From NCBI GenBank assembly GCA_017644185.1, contig JAEPMA010000001.1, forward strand, positions 62,001 through 126,000: 64,000 bases of DNA. Reading direction: 5' to 3'. The notes beneath the pieces are model-generated. The model was not told the origin of the DNA. It saw only the letters and a list, made by a program, of their open reading frames with translations, and ran no database searches. This DNA comes from Rhodospirillales bacterium (GTDB lineage Bacteria; Pseudomonadota; Alphaproteobacteria; Rhodospirillales; Casp-alpha2). The stretch's first letter is position 1. The number at the start of each line of letters is the position of its first letter. The position numbers and the translations under genes are program-made. Positions 36,936 to 46,026 of this stretch are shown here, piece by piece.

Positions 36936-37418
36936 ATGACCGCAACCTGGACCGTATATCTCTCCGGCGAAATCCATTCGGACTGGCGCGAGCGCATCGC
37001 CGATGGCGTGAAAGCAGCCGGACTGCCGGTGGAATTGGTGTCGCCGGTGACGGTGCACGAGGATTCCGACGATTGCGGCGTCGCCGTGTTCGGCGCCGAG
37101 AGCGACAAGTTCTGGCACGACCGCAAGGGCGCGCAGCTGAACGCGATCCGCACCCAGAACCTTCTGAAGAATTCGGATATCGCGATCATTCGCTTCGGTG
37201 AGAAATACAAACAGTGGAATGCGGCGTTCGACGCCGGTTATGCCGCCGCGCTGGATATCCCCTACATCACCCTTCACCCGGCCGAGCACGATCACGCGTT
37301 GAAGGAAGTCGATGGCGCCGCCAACGGCGTTGCCCGCGAGCCGGAGCAGGTCGTTCAAGCGCTCGCCTATATCATCCGCGGCGAGATGCCTGAGGCCCGC
37401 CGGGACGCGGCGGAGTAA
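36936..37418 (+). CDS. YtoQ family protein
   Basis: 160 residues from ATG 36936, preceded by GAGGAG. The family fold is a nucleoside deoxyribosyltransferase-like alpha/beta domain: VYLSGEIHSDWRERI, FWHDRKGAQLNAIRTQNLL and IAIIRFGEKYKQWNAAFDAG. Function is not established. A TATATATAATG block 40 bases upstream may serve as -10. nadD begins 6 bases past its stop. Confidence 0.85.
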   Translation: MTATWTVYLSGEIHSDWRERIADGVKAAGLPVELVSPVTVHEDSDDCGVAVFGAESDKFWHDRKGAQLNAIRTQNLLKNSDIAIIRFGEKYKQWNAAFDAGYAAALDIPYITLHPAEHDHALKEVDGAANGVAREPEQVVQALAYIIRGEMPEARRDAAE

Positions 37419-37423
37419 ATTCC

Positions 37424-38008
37424 CTGCAGGGATCCCATCGCCGCGTCGGTCTTTTAGGGGGCTCGTTCAATCCGGCCCACGCAGGTCACTTATATATAAG
37501 TGAACAGGCGCTGAAGCGGCTGGCGTTGGACGAGGTCTGGTGGCTGGTGTCGCCGCAGAACCCGCTGAAATCCGAACAGGGCATGGCCGATTACACTAAG
37601 CGGTTGGAGGCGGCCGAGAAAATCGCCGCCCGAAACCCCCGCATTCATGTATCGGACGCCGAGGCGCGGCTGGGGACGCGTTTTACCGCCGATACCCTGA
37701 CGCGGCTCTCGGATATCCGGGGTGAACACCGGTTCGTGTGGCTGATGGGCGCTGACAACCTGTTGCAAATACATCGCTGGCGCGACTGGTCACGAATTTT
37801 TCGTATTGTCCCCGTTGCAGTATTTGGTCGTCCGGGATACTCTTTGAGGGCTACATCTAGTGTAGCAGCCCGACGTTTCGCTCGGGACCGGTGGCCCCAA
37901 GCAGCAGCGAAGCGTCTGGCGGATGCGGATTTGCCGGCTTGGGTGTTTCTGAAAATCCGTGAACATCCATTATCGGCGACCCGAATCCGGGCCGAGGGCG
38001 GTTTTTGA
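37424..38008 (+). CDS. nadD: Nicotinate-nucleotide adenylyltransferase, apparent CTG start
   Basis: 194 residues. Transfers AMP to nicotinate mononucleotide in NAD synthesis. The nucleotidyltransferase motif GLLGGSFNPAHAGHLYIS is complete but there is no ATG, GTG or TTG in frame before it back to the stop at 37391. The CTG at 37424 has GGAG 8 bases upstream and is the best start. Further landmarks are EVWWLVSPQNPLK, MGADNLLQIHRW and the final ISATR-like LSATRIRAEG. A TTG at 37526 would lose the catalytic motif. The stop overlaps the TTG of rsfS. Confidence 0.88.
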   Translation: MQGSHRRVGLLGGSFNPAHAGHLYISEQALKRLALDEVWWLVSPQNPLKSEQGMADYTKRLEAAEKIAARNPRIHVSDAEARLGTRFTADTLTRLSDIRGEHRFVWLMGADNLLQIHRWRDWSRIFRIVPVAVFGRPGYSLRATSSVAARRFARDRWPQAAAKRLADADLPAWVFLKIREHPLSATRIRAEGGF

Positions 38009-38487
38009 CTGCGTCGGCCGACGATGGGTGCGTTTCTAATAGGGCAGAAACGCATTTGTTCAACTTGGTGGAAAGGACCGTACCAATACCAAGCAAACGC
38101 AAGCTTCGCCCGTCTGGGGATGCTCTCCGGACGCTGGTGGAAACATCTCTCGATGATGACAAGGCGCTGGACGTTGTTGTTATCGACCTCGCCGGCAAGA
38201 CCCAGATCGCTGACTACATGGTCATTGCCTCCGGTCAATCTAGCCGACAAGTCGGCGCCATGGCCGATCACCTCAGCCAGAAAATCAAGGAAGCGGGTAT
38301 CAAGGACGTCGCTGTCGAAGGCGCCGGTCAGGGTGACTGGGTGCTGATCGATGCGGGTGACGTGCTGATCCATCTTTTCCGGCCCGAGGTGCGCGACTTC
38401 TATGGGCTGGAGAAACTCTGGTCGGTGCCCGATGTGGTCGCCGGTTCGAGCGCCAGTACCCAGCAGATGTCGGGAACCGTGGCCTGA
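38005..38487 (+). CDS. rsfS: Ribosomal silencing factor RsfS
   Basis: 160 residues, TTG start overlapping the nadD stop. RsfS binds L14 and blocks joining of ribosomal subunits in starvation. The core is ALDVVVIDLAGKTQIADYMV, IASGQSSRQVGAMADHL and DWVLIDAGDVLIHLF, RDFYGLEKLW. The first 45 residues are a variable extension, so a later start is possible. nadD-rsfS-rlmH order is typical of alphaproteobacteria. Confidence 0.95.
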   Translation: MTASADDGCVSNRAETHLFNLVERTVPIPSKRKLRPSGDALRTLVETSLDDDKALDVVVIDLAGKTQIADYMVIASGQSSRQVGAMADHLSQKIKEAGIKDVAVEGAGQGDWVLIDAGDVLIHLFRPEVRDFYGLEKLWSVPDVVAGSSASTQQMSGTVA

Positions 38488-38583
38488 GGGACGTTTCCGC
38501 CGGTCTCGATTGAGAACCGGCAGAGCATTCGGGTGGAAATTCAGCGGCGCGGCGGTGAACGCCGCGCAACAAAGGATGTCGAC

Positions 38584-39039
38584 GTGCGGTTGACGCTGAT
38601 CGCGGTCGGGCGCGCCAAACGCGGCCCGGAGCAGGAACTTTTCAACTCATATCTAAAACGGCTGAAGCCGAAACTCGACCTGATCGAGGTCGAGGAAAAG
38701 CGTCCGCTCGTCGGGCCGGAATTGATGATGCGCGAAGCGGAATTGATATCGGACAAGATTCCCGAACACGCTTATCTGGTTGCCCTCGATGAGCGAGGGA
38801 AGCCGATGAGCAGCCGAAATTTTGCGGCTAAGTTTGGCGATCTGCGCGACAACGGGCGCGATGTCGCCTTTATTATCGGCGGCGCCGATGGTTTGGATGA
38901 AAACTTAAGGGCGCGCGCCGATCTGATCCTCGGCTTCGGGCCGCAGACCTGGCCGCACATGCTGGTCCGCACGATGCTGGCCGAGCAGGTTTACCGGGCG
39001 CAGTCGATCCTCGCGGGCCATCCCTACCACCGCGATTGA
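38584..39039 (+). CDS. rlmH: 23S rRNA (pseudouridine-1915 N3)-methyltransferase RlmH
   Basis: 151 residues from GTG 38584, preceded by AAAGGA; the frame is open upstream but not conserved. A SPOUT-fold enzyme that methylates pseudouridine 1915. Landmarks are LTLIAVGRAKRGPEQEL, VALDERGKPMSSRNFA, FIIGGADGLDE and the knot MLVRTMLAEQVYRA, with the ending HPYHRD. Confidence 0.96.
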   Translation: MRLTLIAVGRAKRGPEQELFNSYLKRLKPKLDLIEVEEKRPLVGPELMMREAELISDKIPEHAYLVALDERGKPMSSRNFAAKFGDLRDNGRDVAFIIGGADGLDENLRARADLILGFGPQTWPHMLVRTMLAEQVYRAQSILAGHPYHRD

Positions 39040-39121
39040 GCGCCATCTTCGGCTTTCACCCCTGGAAAGCGAGTGCTAGTTTGCGCCGCAACGAAATTCG
39101 ACATTTTTCAGGAGAAGACTT

Positions 39122-39553
39122 GTGACCGCACTGACCCTCGATACGGCCCGTGAAATCGTCGCCGCCGCGCGTGCCGAAGGCCGCAGCATGGGCCTGAAAC
39201 CGCTGACCGTCGCCGTGTTGGATGCCGCAGGCAACATCAAGGCGTTGGAGCGCGAGGACGGCGCGTCGAACATGCGGCCCGATATCGCCATCGGCAAGGC
39301 GAACGGCGCGCTGGCCATGGGTCTGGGCTCACGCGCCCTGTTCGAGCGGGCGAAATCGGAACCTTTCTTCATCCAGGCGATGAACGAATTGGCGGGTGGC
39401 TCTTTGGTGCCGGTGCCGGGTGGTGTGCTGATCAAAGACGGCGACGGTGCGATCATCGGCGCGGTCGGGATCACCGGCGACAACTCCGACAACGACGAAG
39501 CCGCGGCGAAAGCCGGAATCGCCGCCGCCGGATTGGCCGCCGATGGCGGCTGA
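39122..39553 (+). CDS. GlcG/HbpS family heme-binding protein
   Basis: 143 residues, GTG start. The family fold shows AREIVAAARAEGRSMGLK, TVAVLDAAGNIKALERED, IAIGKANGALAMGLGSR and PVPGGVLIKDGDGAIIGAVG. Members bind heme or small ligands or occur in glycolate and propanediol loci; here no such pathway is nearby. It stands alone between rlmH and gpmI with 74 bases on the right containing a TATATATAA block. Confidence 0.88.
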   Translation: MTALTLDTAREIVAAARAEGRSMGLKPLTVAVLDAAGNIKALEREDGASNMRPDIAIGKANGALAMGLGSRALFERAKSEPFFIQAMNELAGGSLVPVPGGVLIKDGDGAIIGAVGITGDNSDNDEAAAKAGIAAAGLAADGG

Positions 39554-39627
39554 GGCGGGGCCGACCTATATATAAGTCCCGGACACTTTGAGATATACTG
39601 CCGACGAGGTCAGGATTCGTAACGGTC

Positions 39628-41205
39628 ATGAGCGTAGATAAAAAATCCAATCGCCCGAAGCCCGTGATGCTCTGCATTCTGGACGGGTGGGGGGAGCGCG
39701 AGGCAGCCCCGGATAACGCGGTTTCAAACGCAAGCACCCCGACGTGGGACCGGCTTTACCGCGACAATCCACGCTCGACATTGAACGCGTCCGCGCTCGA
39801 AGTCGGTCTGCCGGAAGGCCAGATGGGCAATTCCGAGGTCGGGCATATGAACCTGGGCGCTGGGCGCGTCGTCTTGCAGGAACTACCGAAAATCGACAGG
39901 GCGATCCGCGAAGACACGCTTAAAAGCGAGGCCGCGCTGACGGACTTTGTCGCCAAGCTTAAACAGAGCGGCGGTGTCTGCCATCTGCTGGGGCTGTTGT
40001 CGCCGGGGGGCGTACACAGTCATCAGGACCACATGGTTGCCCTGGCCAAGATTATTTCGGACGCGGGAATACCGGTCCGCGTGCATGGCTATCTCGATGG
40101 CCGCGATACCCCGCCCCGCGCCGCGAAAGGGTATATCGAAAAATTCGAAACCGATATCGCCGGTCTCGCCGACACCTGCATCGCGACCATTTCCGGCCGC
40201 TATTACGCGCTGGACCGCGATAACAGGTGGGAGCGGGTGTCGAAATCTTACCTGACGATGACCGATGCCGTGGGTGATCGTTTCGATACGGCCTCAGCCG
40301 TCGTCGACGCGGCTTACGCCGCGGATACGACCGACGAGTTCGTACTACCGTCCCCGGTCGGTGATTTCGAAGGCATGTCTAACGGTGACGGTATTCTGAT
40401 GGCGAACTTCCGGGCGGATCGTGCGCGGGAAATCCTGGCTGCACTGCTCGATCCGGCATTCGATGGATTCGAACGCACCCGTAAGATTGCGTTCGCCGCC
40501 GCGTTGGGAATGGTCGAATATTCGAGCAAGCATAATGCTTATATGACGGCGATCTTCCCACCGACGGAGCTTTCGCGGATATTGGGCGAAGTGGTCGCGG
40601 ATGCCGGGATGCGTCAACTGCGCATCGCCGAGACCGAAAAATACGCACACGTGACATTCTTTTTGAACGGTGGGCGGGAAGATGTCTTCCCGGGTGAAGA
40701 ACGAATCCTGATTCCGTCTCCAAAAGTCGCGACCTACGATCTTCAACCTGAAATGTCCGCTCCCGAAGTCACCGATAAGCTGGTTGAAGCCATCACCGGC
40801 GGCACCTTCGACCTGATCATCGTCAACTACGCCAACGGCGACATGGTCGGTCATACGGGTGATCTCGCAGCCGCGATCAAGGCGGCGGAAGCGGTCGATA
40901 AATCTCTGGCCCGGCTGGAAAAAGCGATCATCGACGTGGGTGGGGTGATGCTGGTAACAGCCGATCATGGCAATCTGGAACAGATGTCCGATCCGGATAC
41001 CGGTGGCGAACACACACAACACACGTTGAACGTCGTGCCGTTCATTATGGTCAATGCGCCCAGTTATGTGCATGGGCTCAATGAAGGACGCCTGTCGGAC
41101 GTCGCGCCGACACTGCTTCGGCTCTTGGAATTGCCGCAGCCGTCGGAAATGTCGGGCCGATGTTTGATCGAGGAGAATACTGCTGAGAGCGCCGCTGCCG
41201 AATAG
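39628..41205 (+). CDS. gpmI: 2,3-bisphosphoglycerate-independent phosphoglycerate mutase
   Basis: 525 residues. Interconverts 3- and 2-phosphoglycerate using two Mn ions and a serine phospho-intermediate. Seen are LCILDGWGEREAAPDNAVS, GQMGNSEVGHMNLGAGR with the active-site Ser, LDGRDTPP, and VTADHGNLEQM near the end. Length and motifs are normal for the family. EnvC-like gene follows 34 bases later. Confidence 0.97.
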   Translation: MSVDKKSNRPKPVMLCILDGWGEREAAPDNAVSNASTPTWDRLYRDNPRSTLNASALEVGLPEGQMGNSEVGHMNLGAGRVVLQELPKIDRAIREDTLKSEAALTDFVAKLKQSGGVCHLLGLLSPGGVHSHQDHMVALAKIISDAGIPVRVHGYLDGRDTPPRAAKGYIEKFETDIAGLADTCIATISGRYYALDRDNRWERVSKSYLTMTDAVGDRFDTASAVVDAAYAADTTDEFVLPSPVGDFEGMSNGDGILMANFRADRAREILAALLDPAFDGFERTRKIAFAAALGMVEYSSKHNAYMTAIFPPTELSRILGEVVADAGMRQLRIAETEKYAHVTFFLNGGREDVFPGEERILIPSPKVATYDLQPEMSAPEVTDKLVEAITGGTFDLIIVNYANGDMVGHTGDLAAAIKAAEAVDKSLARLEKAIIDVGGVMLVTADHGNLEQMSDPDTGGEHTQHTLNVVPFIMVNAPSYVHGLNEGRLSDVAPTLLRLLELPQPSEMSGRCLIEENTAESAAAE

Positions 41206-41239
41206 GCACCCCGCACACCTCTTATCCAGCCCGGCGTGG

Positions 41240-42424
41240 GTGTTGGGCATCGTGTTGCTATGCCTTGTCGTGCCTTCGGTCGCCGCCCAGGAGAACGCCG
41301 CCACCGCGACGGAGAACCTGCAACAGATCGAAGAACGCATCGGTAAGGAGAAAACCGCTGCCGAGCAGGCCAGGGCCCGCGCCGAGATCATGGCGCGCGA
41401 TATCGACAATCTGCAAAAAGAGCTTGTGACGACGGCGAGCGCCGTGCAACGGCACGAAACCCAGGTGCTGGCTTTGCAGACGAGACTACAGGCGCTGGAA
41501 CGGTTGCTCGACCGCAAGACGAAGGATCTCCGTGACGGCCGCGCCCGGTTTGGCCGAGTGCTCGCCGCCATGCAGCGGATTGCGCAATTTCCACCCGAAG
41601 CGCTGATCGCACAGCCGGTGAAACCTGCGGACACGGTCAGGACGGCGATTCTGCTCAGATCCACTGTCGGCGAAATCGAACGTCAGGCGGCGGACCTGCG
41701 CGAAGAACTCGACTTCCTCGTTAAAGCGCGTGCTGAAATCGCGTCTCGCAAACAGACGTTGGAAGAGACGACCGAACTTCTAGACCGCGAACGCCGGCGT
41801 CTGGGGGCGTTGATGTCGCGCAAGAAAGTGCTGAAACGCCGTGCCGACAAGCAGGTGCTGGCGGCGGAGCAACGAATCGAGGCGCTGGCCGGCAAGGCGA
41901 AAACCCTAAGGGAACTTCTGACGGGAATTGAGAAAGAACGAGAACGCGCCAAAAAAGAAACGCCGAAGACGGCAACGGCCGCCCCCGGTCACGATAAAGT
42001 GCCGCCGCTGAAACCCATCAGTAAGGCACGCGGCTCGCTCTCTCTCCCGGTTTCCGGGCGGATTTCGGGCCGTTACGGGGAGAAAACAGATGGTGGGATG
42101 TCCAGGAAAGGGATGACCATTACCACCCCGCCAGGGGCACAGGTTACGGCAACCTACGATGGGACCGTCGTATATGCCGGTAAGTTCCGGGGCTATGGGC
42201 TACTCTTGATCATCGAACATGGCGAGGGATATCATAGCTTGCTTGCCGGGATGAACCGGATTGATGTCGAGCAGGGACAGAAATTACTGGCCGGAGAGCC
42301 CGTCGGTATCATGGAGCCAAGCGAGAGCGGCCAGCCAGTCTTATATGTTGAATTGCGTCGTGACGGCCAACCGATTAACCCGCAGCCGTGGTTGGCGGCA
42401 CGCAGGAATGAGGTGAACGGATGA
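41240..42424 (+). CDS. envC: EnvC-like murein hydrolase activator (LytM/M23 domain)
   Basis: 394 residues with a GTG start; an upstream start would lengthen the signal peptide. After the signal sequence (about 1-17) a long coiled coil covers about 25-250, followed by a LytM domain at about 265-390. The metal ligands of active M23 peptidases are not kept (GMSRKGMTIT in place of HKGID), as in EnvC, which switches on amidases instead of cutting peptidoglycan. Its stop overlaps ctpA by 4 bases. Confidence 0.9.
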   Translation: MLGIVLLCLVVPSVAAQENAATATENLQQIEERIGKEKTAAEQARARAEIMARDIDNLQKELVTTASAVQRHETQVLALQTRLQALERLLDRKTKDLRDGRARFGRVLAAMQRIAQFPPEALIAQPVKPADTVRTAILLRSTVGEIERQAADLREELDFLVKARAEIASRKQTLEETTELLDRERRRLGALMSRKKVLKRRADKQVLAAEQRIEALAGKAKTLRELLTGIEKERERAKKETPKTATAAPGHDKVPPLKPISKARGSLSLPVSGRISGRYGEKTDGGMSRKGMTITTPPGAQVTATYDGTVVYAGKFRGYGLLLIIEHGEGYHSLLAGMNRIDVEQGQKLLAGEPVGIMEPSESGQPVLYVELRRDGQPINPQPWLAARRNEVNG

Positions 42425-43740
42425 CTAAACGGATACTTTCCTCTCTCGGTGCGGCGATGCTCGCGCTTGGCGTAATCGCCTGGTCGGTGCCCGCGCTCGC
42501 TGTCGATGCCAAGCAGAACGATGAAGAGACCTATCGACTGCTGTCGCTCTTCGGTGATGTGTTCGAGCGCGTCCGGGCCGAGTATGTGGAGCCGCCCAGC
42601 GAGGAAGAGATGATCGAAGCCGCGATCACCGGCATGCTGGCGGCGCTTGATCCACACTCCAGTTTCCTGAACGCCAAGAATTACAAGGAAATGCAGGTTA
42701 ACACCCGTGGTGAGTTCGGTGGCCTGGGTATCCAGGTAACGATGGAGGCGGGTTTCGTCAAAGTGATCTCGCCGATCGACGATACACCCGCATTCCGCGC
42801 CGGAATCGAGTCCGGCGACATCATCACTCACCTCGATGGGGAATCCGTCCAAGGCCTGACGCTGGCGCAAGCCGTCGACAAGATGCGGGGGAAGGTGGGT
42901 AGCGACATTCGCATCACCGTCGTGCGCGAGGGGCGTGAACCGTTCGACGTCACCATCACGCGCTCGGTTATCAAGATTACCTCGGTGCGCTCGCATGCCG
43001 AAGGCAAGGTCGGGTATGTGCGCATCACGTCATTCAACGAACAGACCGACAAGGGGCTGGATCGCGCGATCAAGAAGCTGAAGGACGAGATTGGGAAGGA
43101 TATCCAGGGTTATGTTCTCGACCTCCGGAACAACCCGGGCGGTCTTCTGGATCAGGCGATTGCGGTTTCCGACGCGTTTCTTGATCGTGGCGAGATCGTT
43201 TCGACCCGGTCGCGCAAACCGGAAGACACACAGCGCTTTAACGCACGTGAAGGGGACTTGGCCGAGGGGCTGCCGGTGGTCGTGCTGATCAACGGCGGTT
43301 CGGCGTCTGCGTCTGAAATCGTCGCGGGGGCCCTGCAGGATCACCGCCGCGCGGTGCTGCTTGGGACCAAGTCGTTCGGCAAAGGCTCTGTACAGACGAT
43401 CATGCCGCTTTCTGGTAGTGGTGCGATGCGCCTCACGACGGCGCGTTATTACACACCGTCCGGACGATCCATCCAGGCTAAGGGTGTTGAGCCGGATATC
43501 CTCGTGAAACCCGCAAAGTATGAAGAAATCAAGGCGCAGCGGCCGCGTCGCAGCGAAGCTGATCTTCGGGGCGCGCTGGACGCGGATAAAAAGGGCGAGA
43601 AAGCCGAGCCCGGAAAAGCGCCGGCGGACAGTGAGGCGAAACCCGGTGATTCCGAGGAAGCGCAGGACTACCAGCTTGCACGCGCCCTCGATTTGATCCG
43701 GGGACTTGCCATCATGAACCAGAACGCGTCCGCGAAATGA
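42421..43740 (+). CDS. ctpA: C-terminal processing peptidase (S41)
   Basis: 439 residues. Signal peptide at 1-28, PDZ domain at about 95-175 (FGGLGIQVTMEAGFVKVISP) and S41 protease domain with GYVLDLRNNPGGLL, the catalytic serine in NGGSASASEIVAGAL and lysine in GTKSFGKGSVQT. Periplasmic protease that trims envelope proteins. The last 55 residues are charged and variable. Overlaps the EnvC-like gene and keeps the classic alphaproteobacterial order with the deacetylase next. Confidence 0.95.
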   Translation: MTKRILSSLGAAMLALGVIAWSVPALAVDAKQNDEETYRLLSLFGDVFERVRAEYVEPPSEEEMIEAAITGMLAALDPHSSFLNAKNYKEMQVNTRGEFGGLGIQVTMEAGFVKVISPIDDTPAFRAGIESGDIITHLDGESVQGLTLAQAVDKMRGKVGSDIRITVVREGREPFDVTITRSVIKITSVRSHAEGKVGYVRITSFNEQTDKGLDRAIKKLKDEIGKDIQGYVLDLRNNPGGLLDQAIAVSDAFLDRGEIVSTRSRKPEDTQRFNAREGDLAEGLPVVVLINGGSASASEIVAGALQDHRRAVLLGTKSFGKGSVQTIMPLSGSGAMRLTTARYYTPSGRSIQAKGVEPDILVKPAKYEEIKAQRPRRSEADLRGALDADKKGEKAEPGKAPADSEAKPGDSEEAQDYQLARALDLIRGLAIMNQNASAK

Positions 43741-43821
43741 CGCGTCGGCGTTCCAGGTGTTCCGAATGATATTGGTGCGGCCGGCGGATGACGCTGGCCG
43801 CAGCCGTTTTTGGAGGACGTT

Positions 43822-45495
43822 GTGAAGTTCCCGAAAATATTCGGAAAGAAGAAGAGCGACGAGGACGACGAGTTCGACGAAGACGACTTCGATATCGAAG
43901 AGATCGAGGAAGAATTCGACGATGAACTCGAAGAGGCCATGGGCTCTTCACGTGCGCGCGAAACCGCCGAAATCGAAGAGGCGGAAGATGAAGATGAATT
44001 CGAATCCGAAGATCGGCCTGCCGCTGCCGAGCCACACCATGCGGGTGATGAAGACGAAGACGGCCACGATGACGATGAAATCATGGTCGGCGGTGACGAC
44101 GAACTGGAAAATCCCTTCGACGACGACGATGAATTCGAAGATGACGACGAGTTCGATGACGACGACGAATACGAAGACGAAGCATCGGACAAGAAAAAGG
44201 CCCTTGTTTTTGCGGCAGCGGGCTTCGGTGTTCTGCTGATCAGCATTCTTGGGGGTGTCGGCTGGTGGTTCTTTGCGGATTCAGGCCCCGAACCGCAAGC
44301 CACGATCCCGCAGAGTTCTCCCAATAGCGTCGCCATGGCGATGCCGGCGGCGCCGGGCAGCCTGAACGCTGGTGGGGCTGGGGCCGGTTTGAACAATCTG
44401 AATGATTCCGCCCAACAAGGGACTGCGGCACCGACCGAAAAGGGCGCGCCAACGGCGGCGCCGGAGCCGGCATCTGAACCGGTGCCATCGACCGAACAGG
44501 CGAGTGGCACGACATTTGCGCCAAGTGCAACAGAGGCGGAGCCGGCCGGCAGCCTGAATTCGCTGAACACCCTTAATTCTCTTGGGGGTACGAGCTCTCT
44601 CGGGGGTGGTCTCGTCGTGCCGGCGGTCGCCAATTCGGCAATGGCCAAGATCGCGGACCAACCGACCGCCGCCGATCAAAGCCAGGCTCTTTCTGGGGCG
44701 CCGGTGCGCGGTATGTTGGAAGAAAAAGACGGTATCGGGGAATTGCCAAAGATCAGCGGTAACGGTGCCGTGTCATGGCAGGTGTATGCGCGCCCGTCCG
44801 ACCCAGGTATCAGCGAACCGAAGATCGCCCTGATGATCGAGGGGGTTGGTCTTAGCCGGCAGGCCTCACTCGGTGCGATCAATAAATTGCCCCCTGAGAT
44901 TAGCATGGTCCTGAGCCCTTATGGTCGGGAACTCAACGACTGGGTGTTCCGTTCCCGATTGGCGGGGCATGAGGTATTTATATCCCTACCTATGGAAAGC
45001 GACCATTTCCCCCTCGAGGATGCCGGACCACTCGCCCTAGACACACGTATCCAACTTGCAGAGAACAAGCGGCGTCTTGATCAGGTCATGGCAAGCGCGG
45101 GCGGGTATGTGGGGCTGGTGACGTTCATGGGATCCAGGTTCATGAAAGCGGACACGCAGATGCGGCAGCTCTTCAAGACTTTTAACGAGCGCGGCGTCAT
45201 GTTTGTCATCGGTGGTAACAAGACCCGCAACGACGCGGCGCCGATCGCCAAGGAACTGAAACTCGTCCACGCCGAAAGCGAGATGTATATCGACGATACG
45301 CCCCGTATTCAGCAGATCCGTACCAACCTCGACAATCTTGAAAGCTTGGCTCGTGACCGGGGATGGGTGCTTGCGATGGCCCGGCCTTACCCGGTGACAA
45401 TCAAGAGCATCCTAGACTGGTATGCGACGATCAAGGACAAGGGCATCGTCCTTGTGCCGGCCTCGGCACTGGCTGTCCAGCCGGGCGAGGGGTAA
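43822..45495 (+). CDS. Divergent polysaccharide deacetylase family protein with acidic N-terminus
   Basis: 557 residues from GTG 43822, chosen for GGAGGA upstream. Residues about 10-130 are extremely acidic (Asp/Glu runs), then a membrane helix at about 130-155 (ALVFAAAGFGVLLISILGG), an Ala/Pro/Ser linker and the deacetylase-like domain at about 325-550. In relatives the first motif has a DD pair and the second NHMGS; here they read IALMIEGVGL and VTFMGSRF, so metal ligands appear lost. Probably a non-catalytic cell-wall protein. Conserved neighbour of ctpA and rppH. Confidence 0.88.
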   Translation: MKFPKIFGKKKSDEDDEFDEDDFDIEEIEEEFDDELEEAMGSSRARETAEIEEAEDEDEFESEDRPAAAEPHHAGDEDEDGHDDDEIMVGGDDELENPFDDDDEFEDDDEFDDDDEYEDEASDKKKALVFAAAGFGVLLISILGGVGWWFFADSGPEPQATIPQSSPNSVAMAMPAAPGSLNAGGAGAGLNNLNDSAQQGTAAPTEKGAPTAAPEPASEPVPSTEQASGTTFAPSATEAEPAGSLNSLNTLNSLGGTSSLGGGLVVPAVANSAMAKIADQPTAADQSQALSGAPVRGMLEEKDGIGELPKISGNGAVSWQVYARPSDPGISEPKIALMIEGVGLSRQASLGAINKLPPEISMVLSPYGRELNDWVFRSRLAGHEVFISLPMESDHFPLEDAGPLALDTRIQLAENKRRLDQVMASAGGYVGLVTFMGSRFMKADTQMRQLFKTFNERGVMFVIGGNKTRNDAAPIAKELKLVHAESEMYIDDTPRIQQIRTNLDNLESLARDRGWVLAMARPYPVTIKSILDWYATIKDKGIVLVPASALAVQPGEG

Positions 45496-45511
45496 GGAGC
45501 GCCCGCACTTC

Positions 45512-46021
45512 ATGAATGTTTATGACAATTTGCCGGAAGGGTATCGGCCCTGCGCCGGCGCAGCGGTCTTTAATAAAGACGGTGATGTGTTTGTGGGGTG
45601 CCGGGTCGGTCTTGACCCCGAAAGTGATCATGCATGGCAAATGCCGCAAGGGGGATTGGATAAGGGAGAAGACCCGGAGCAGGCAGCCAGGCGGGAATTA
45701 CAGGAAGAGACCGGTATTCGATCGGTGATCTTGTTGTCGGCGCTCGATGGCTGGTTGGTCTACGATTTCCCGCCGGAAATTCTTGGAAAGCGCTTTAAGA
45801 AATACAAGGGTCAGGCCCAGCGCTGGTACGCATATGGGTTCGATGGGAGTGCCGACGAGATCGATCTTGGACACCACGGCGAGCCTGAGTTTCAGCAATG
45901 GGACTGGGTGCCCCTGAATCGGGTGCCTGGGCTGATTGTCCCCTTTAAACGGAATGTGTACGAGGCTATTGTAACGGCCTTCCAGCCGGTCGCGGCACGT
46001 TGGGGAGGACGGAGGGGGTAG
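45512..46021 (+). CDS. rppH: RNA pyrophosphohydrolase
   Basis: 169 residues from ATG 45512; upstream frame overlaps the deacetylase gene and is not used. Removes pyrophosphate from 5'-triphosphate mRNA and so starts decay. The Nudix box is GGLDKGEDPEQAARRELQEE, preceded by HAWQMPQGG, and KYKGQAQRWYAYGF follows as in RppH. Sixteen bases separate it from the deacetylase gene, so they share a transcript. Confidence 0.95.
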   Translation: MNVYDNLPEGYRPCAGAAVFNKDGDVFVGCRVGLDPESDHAWQMPQGGLDKGEDPEQAARRELQEETGIRSVILLSALDGWLVYDFPPEILGKRFKKYKGQAQRWYAYGFDGSADEIDLGHHGEPEFQQWDWVPLNRVPGLIVPFKRNVYEAIVTAFQPVAARWGGRRG

Positions 46022-46026
46022 TCCAG

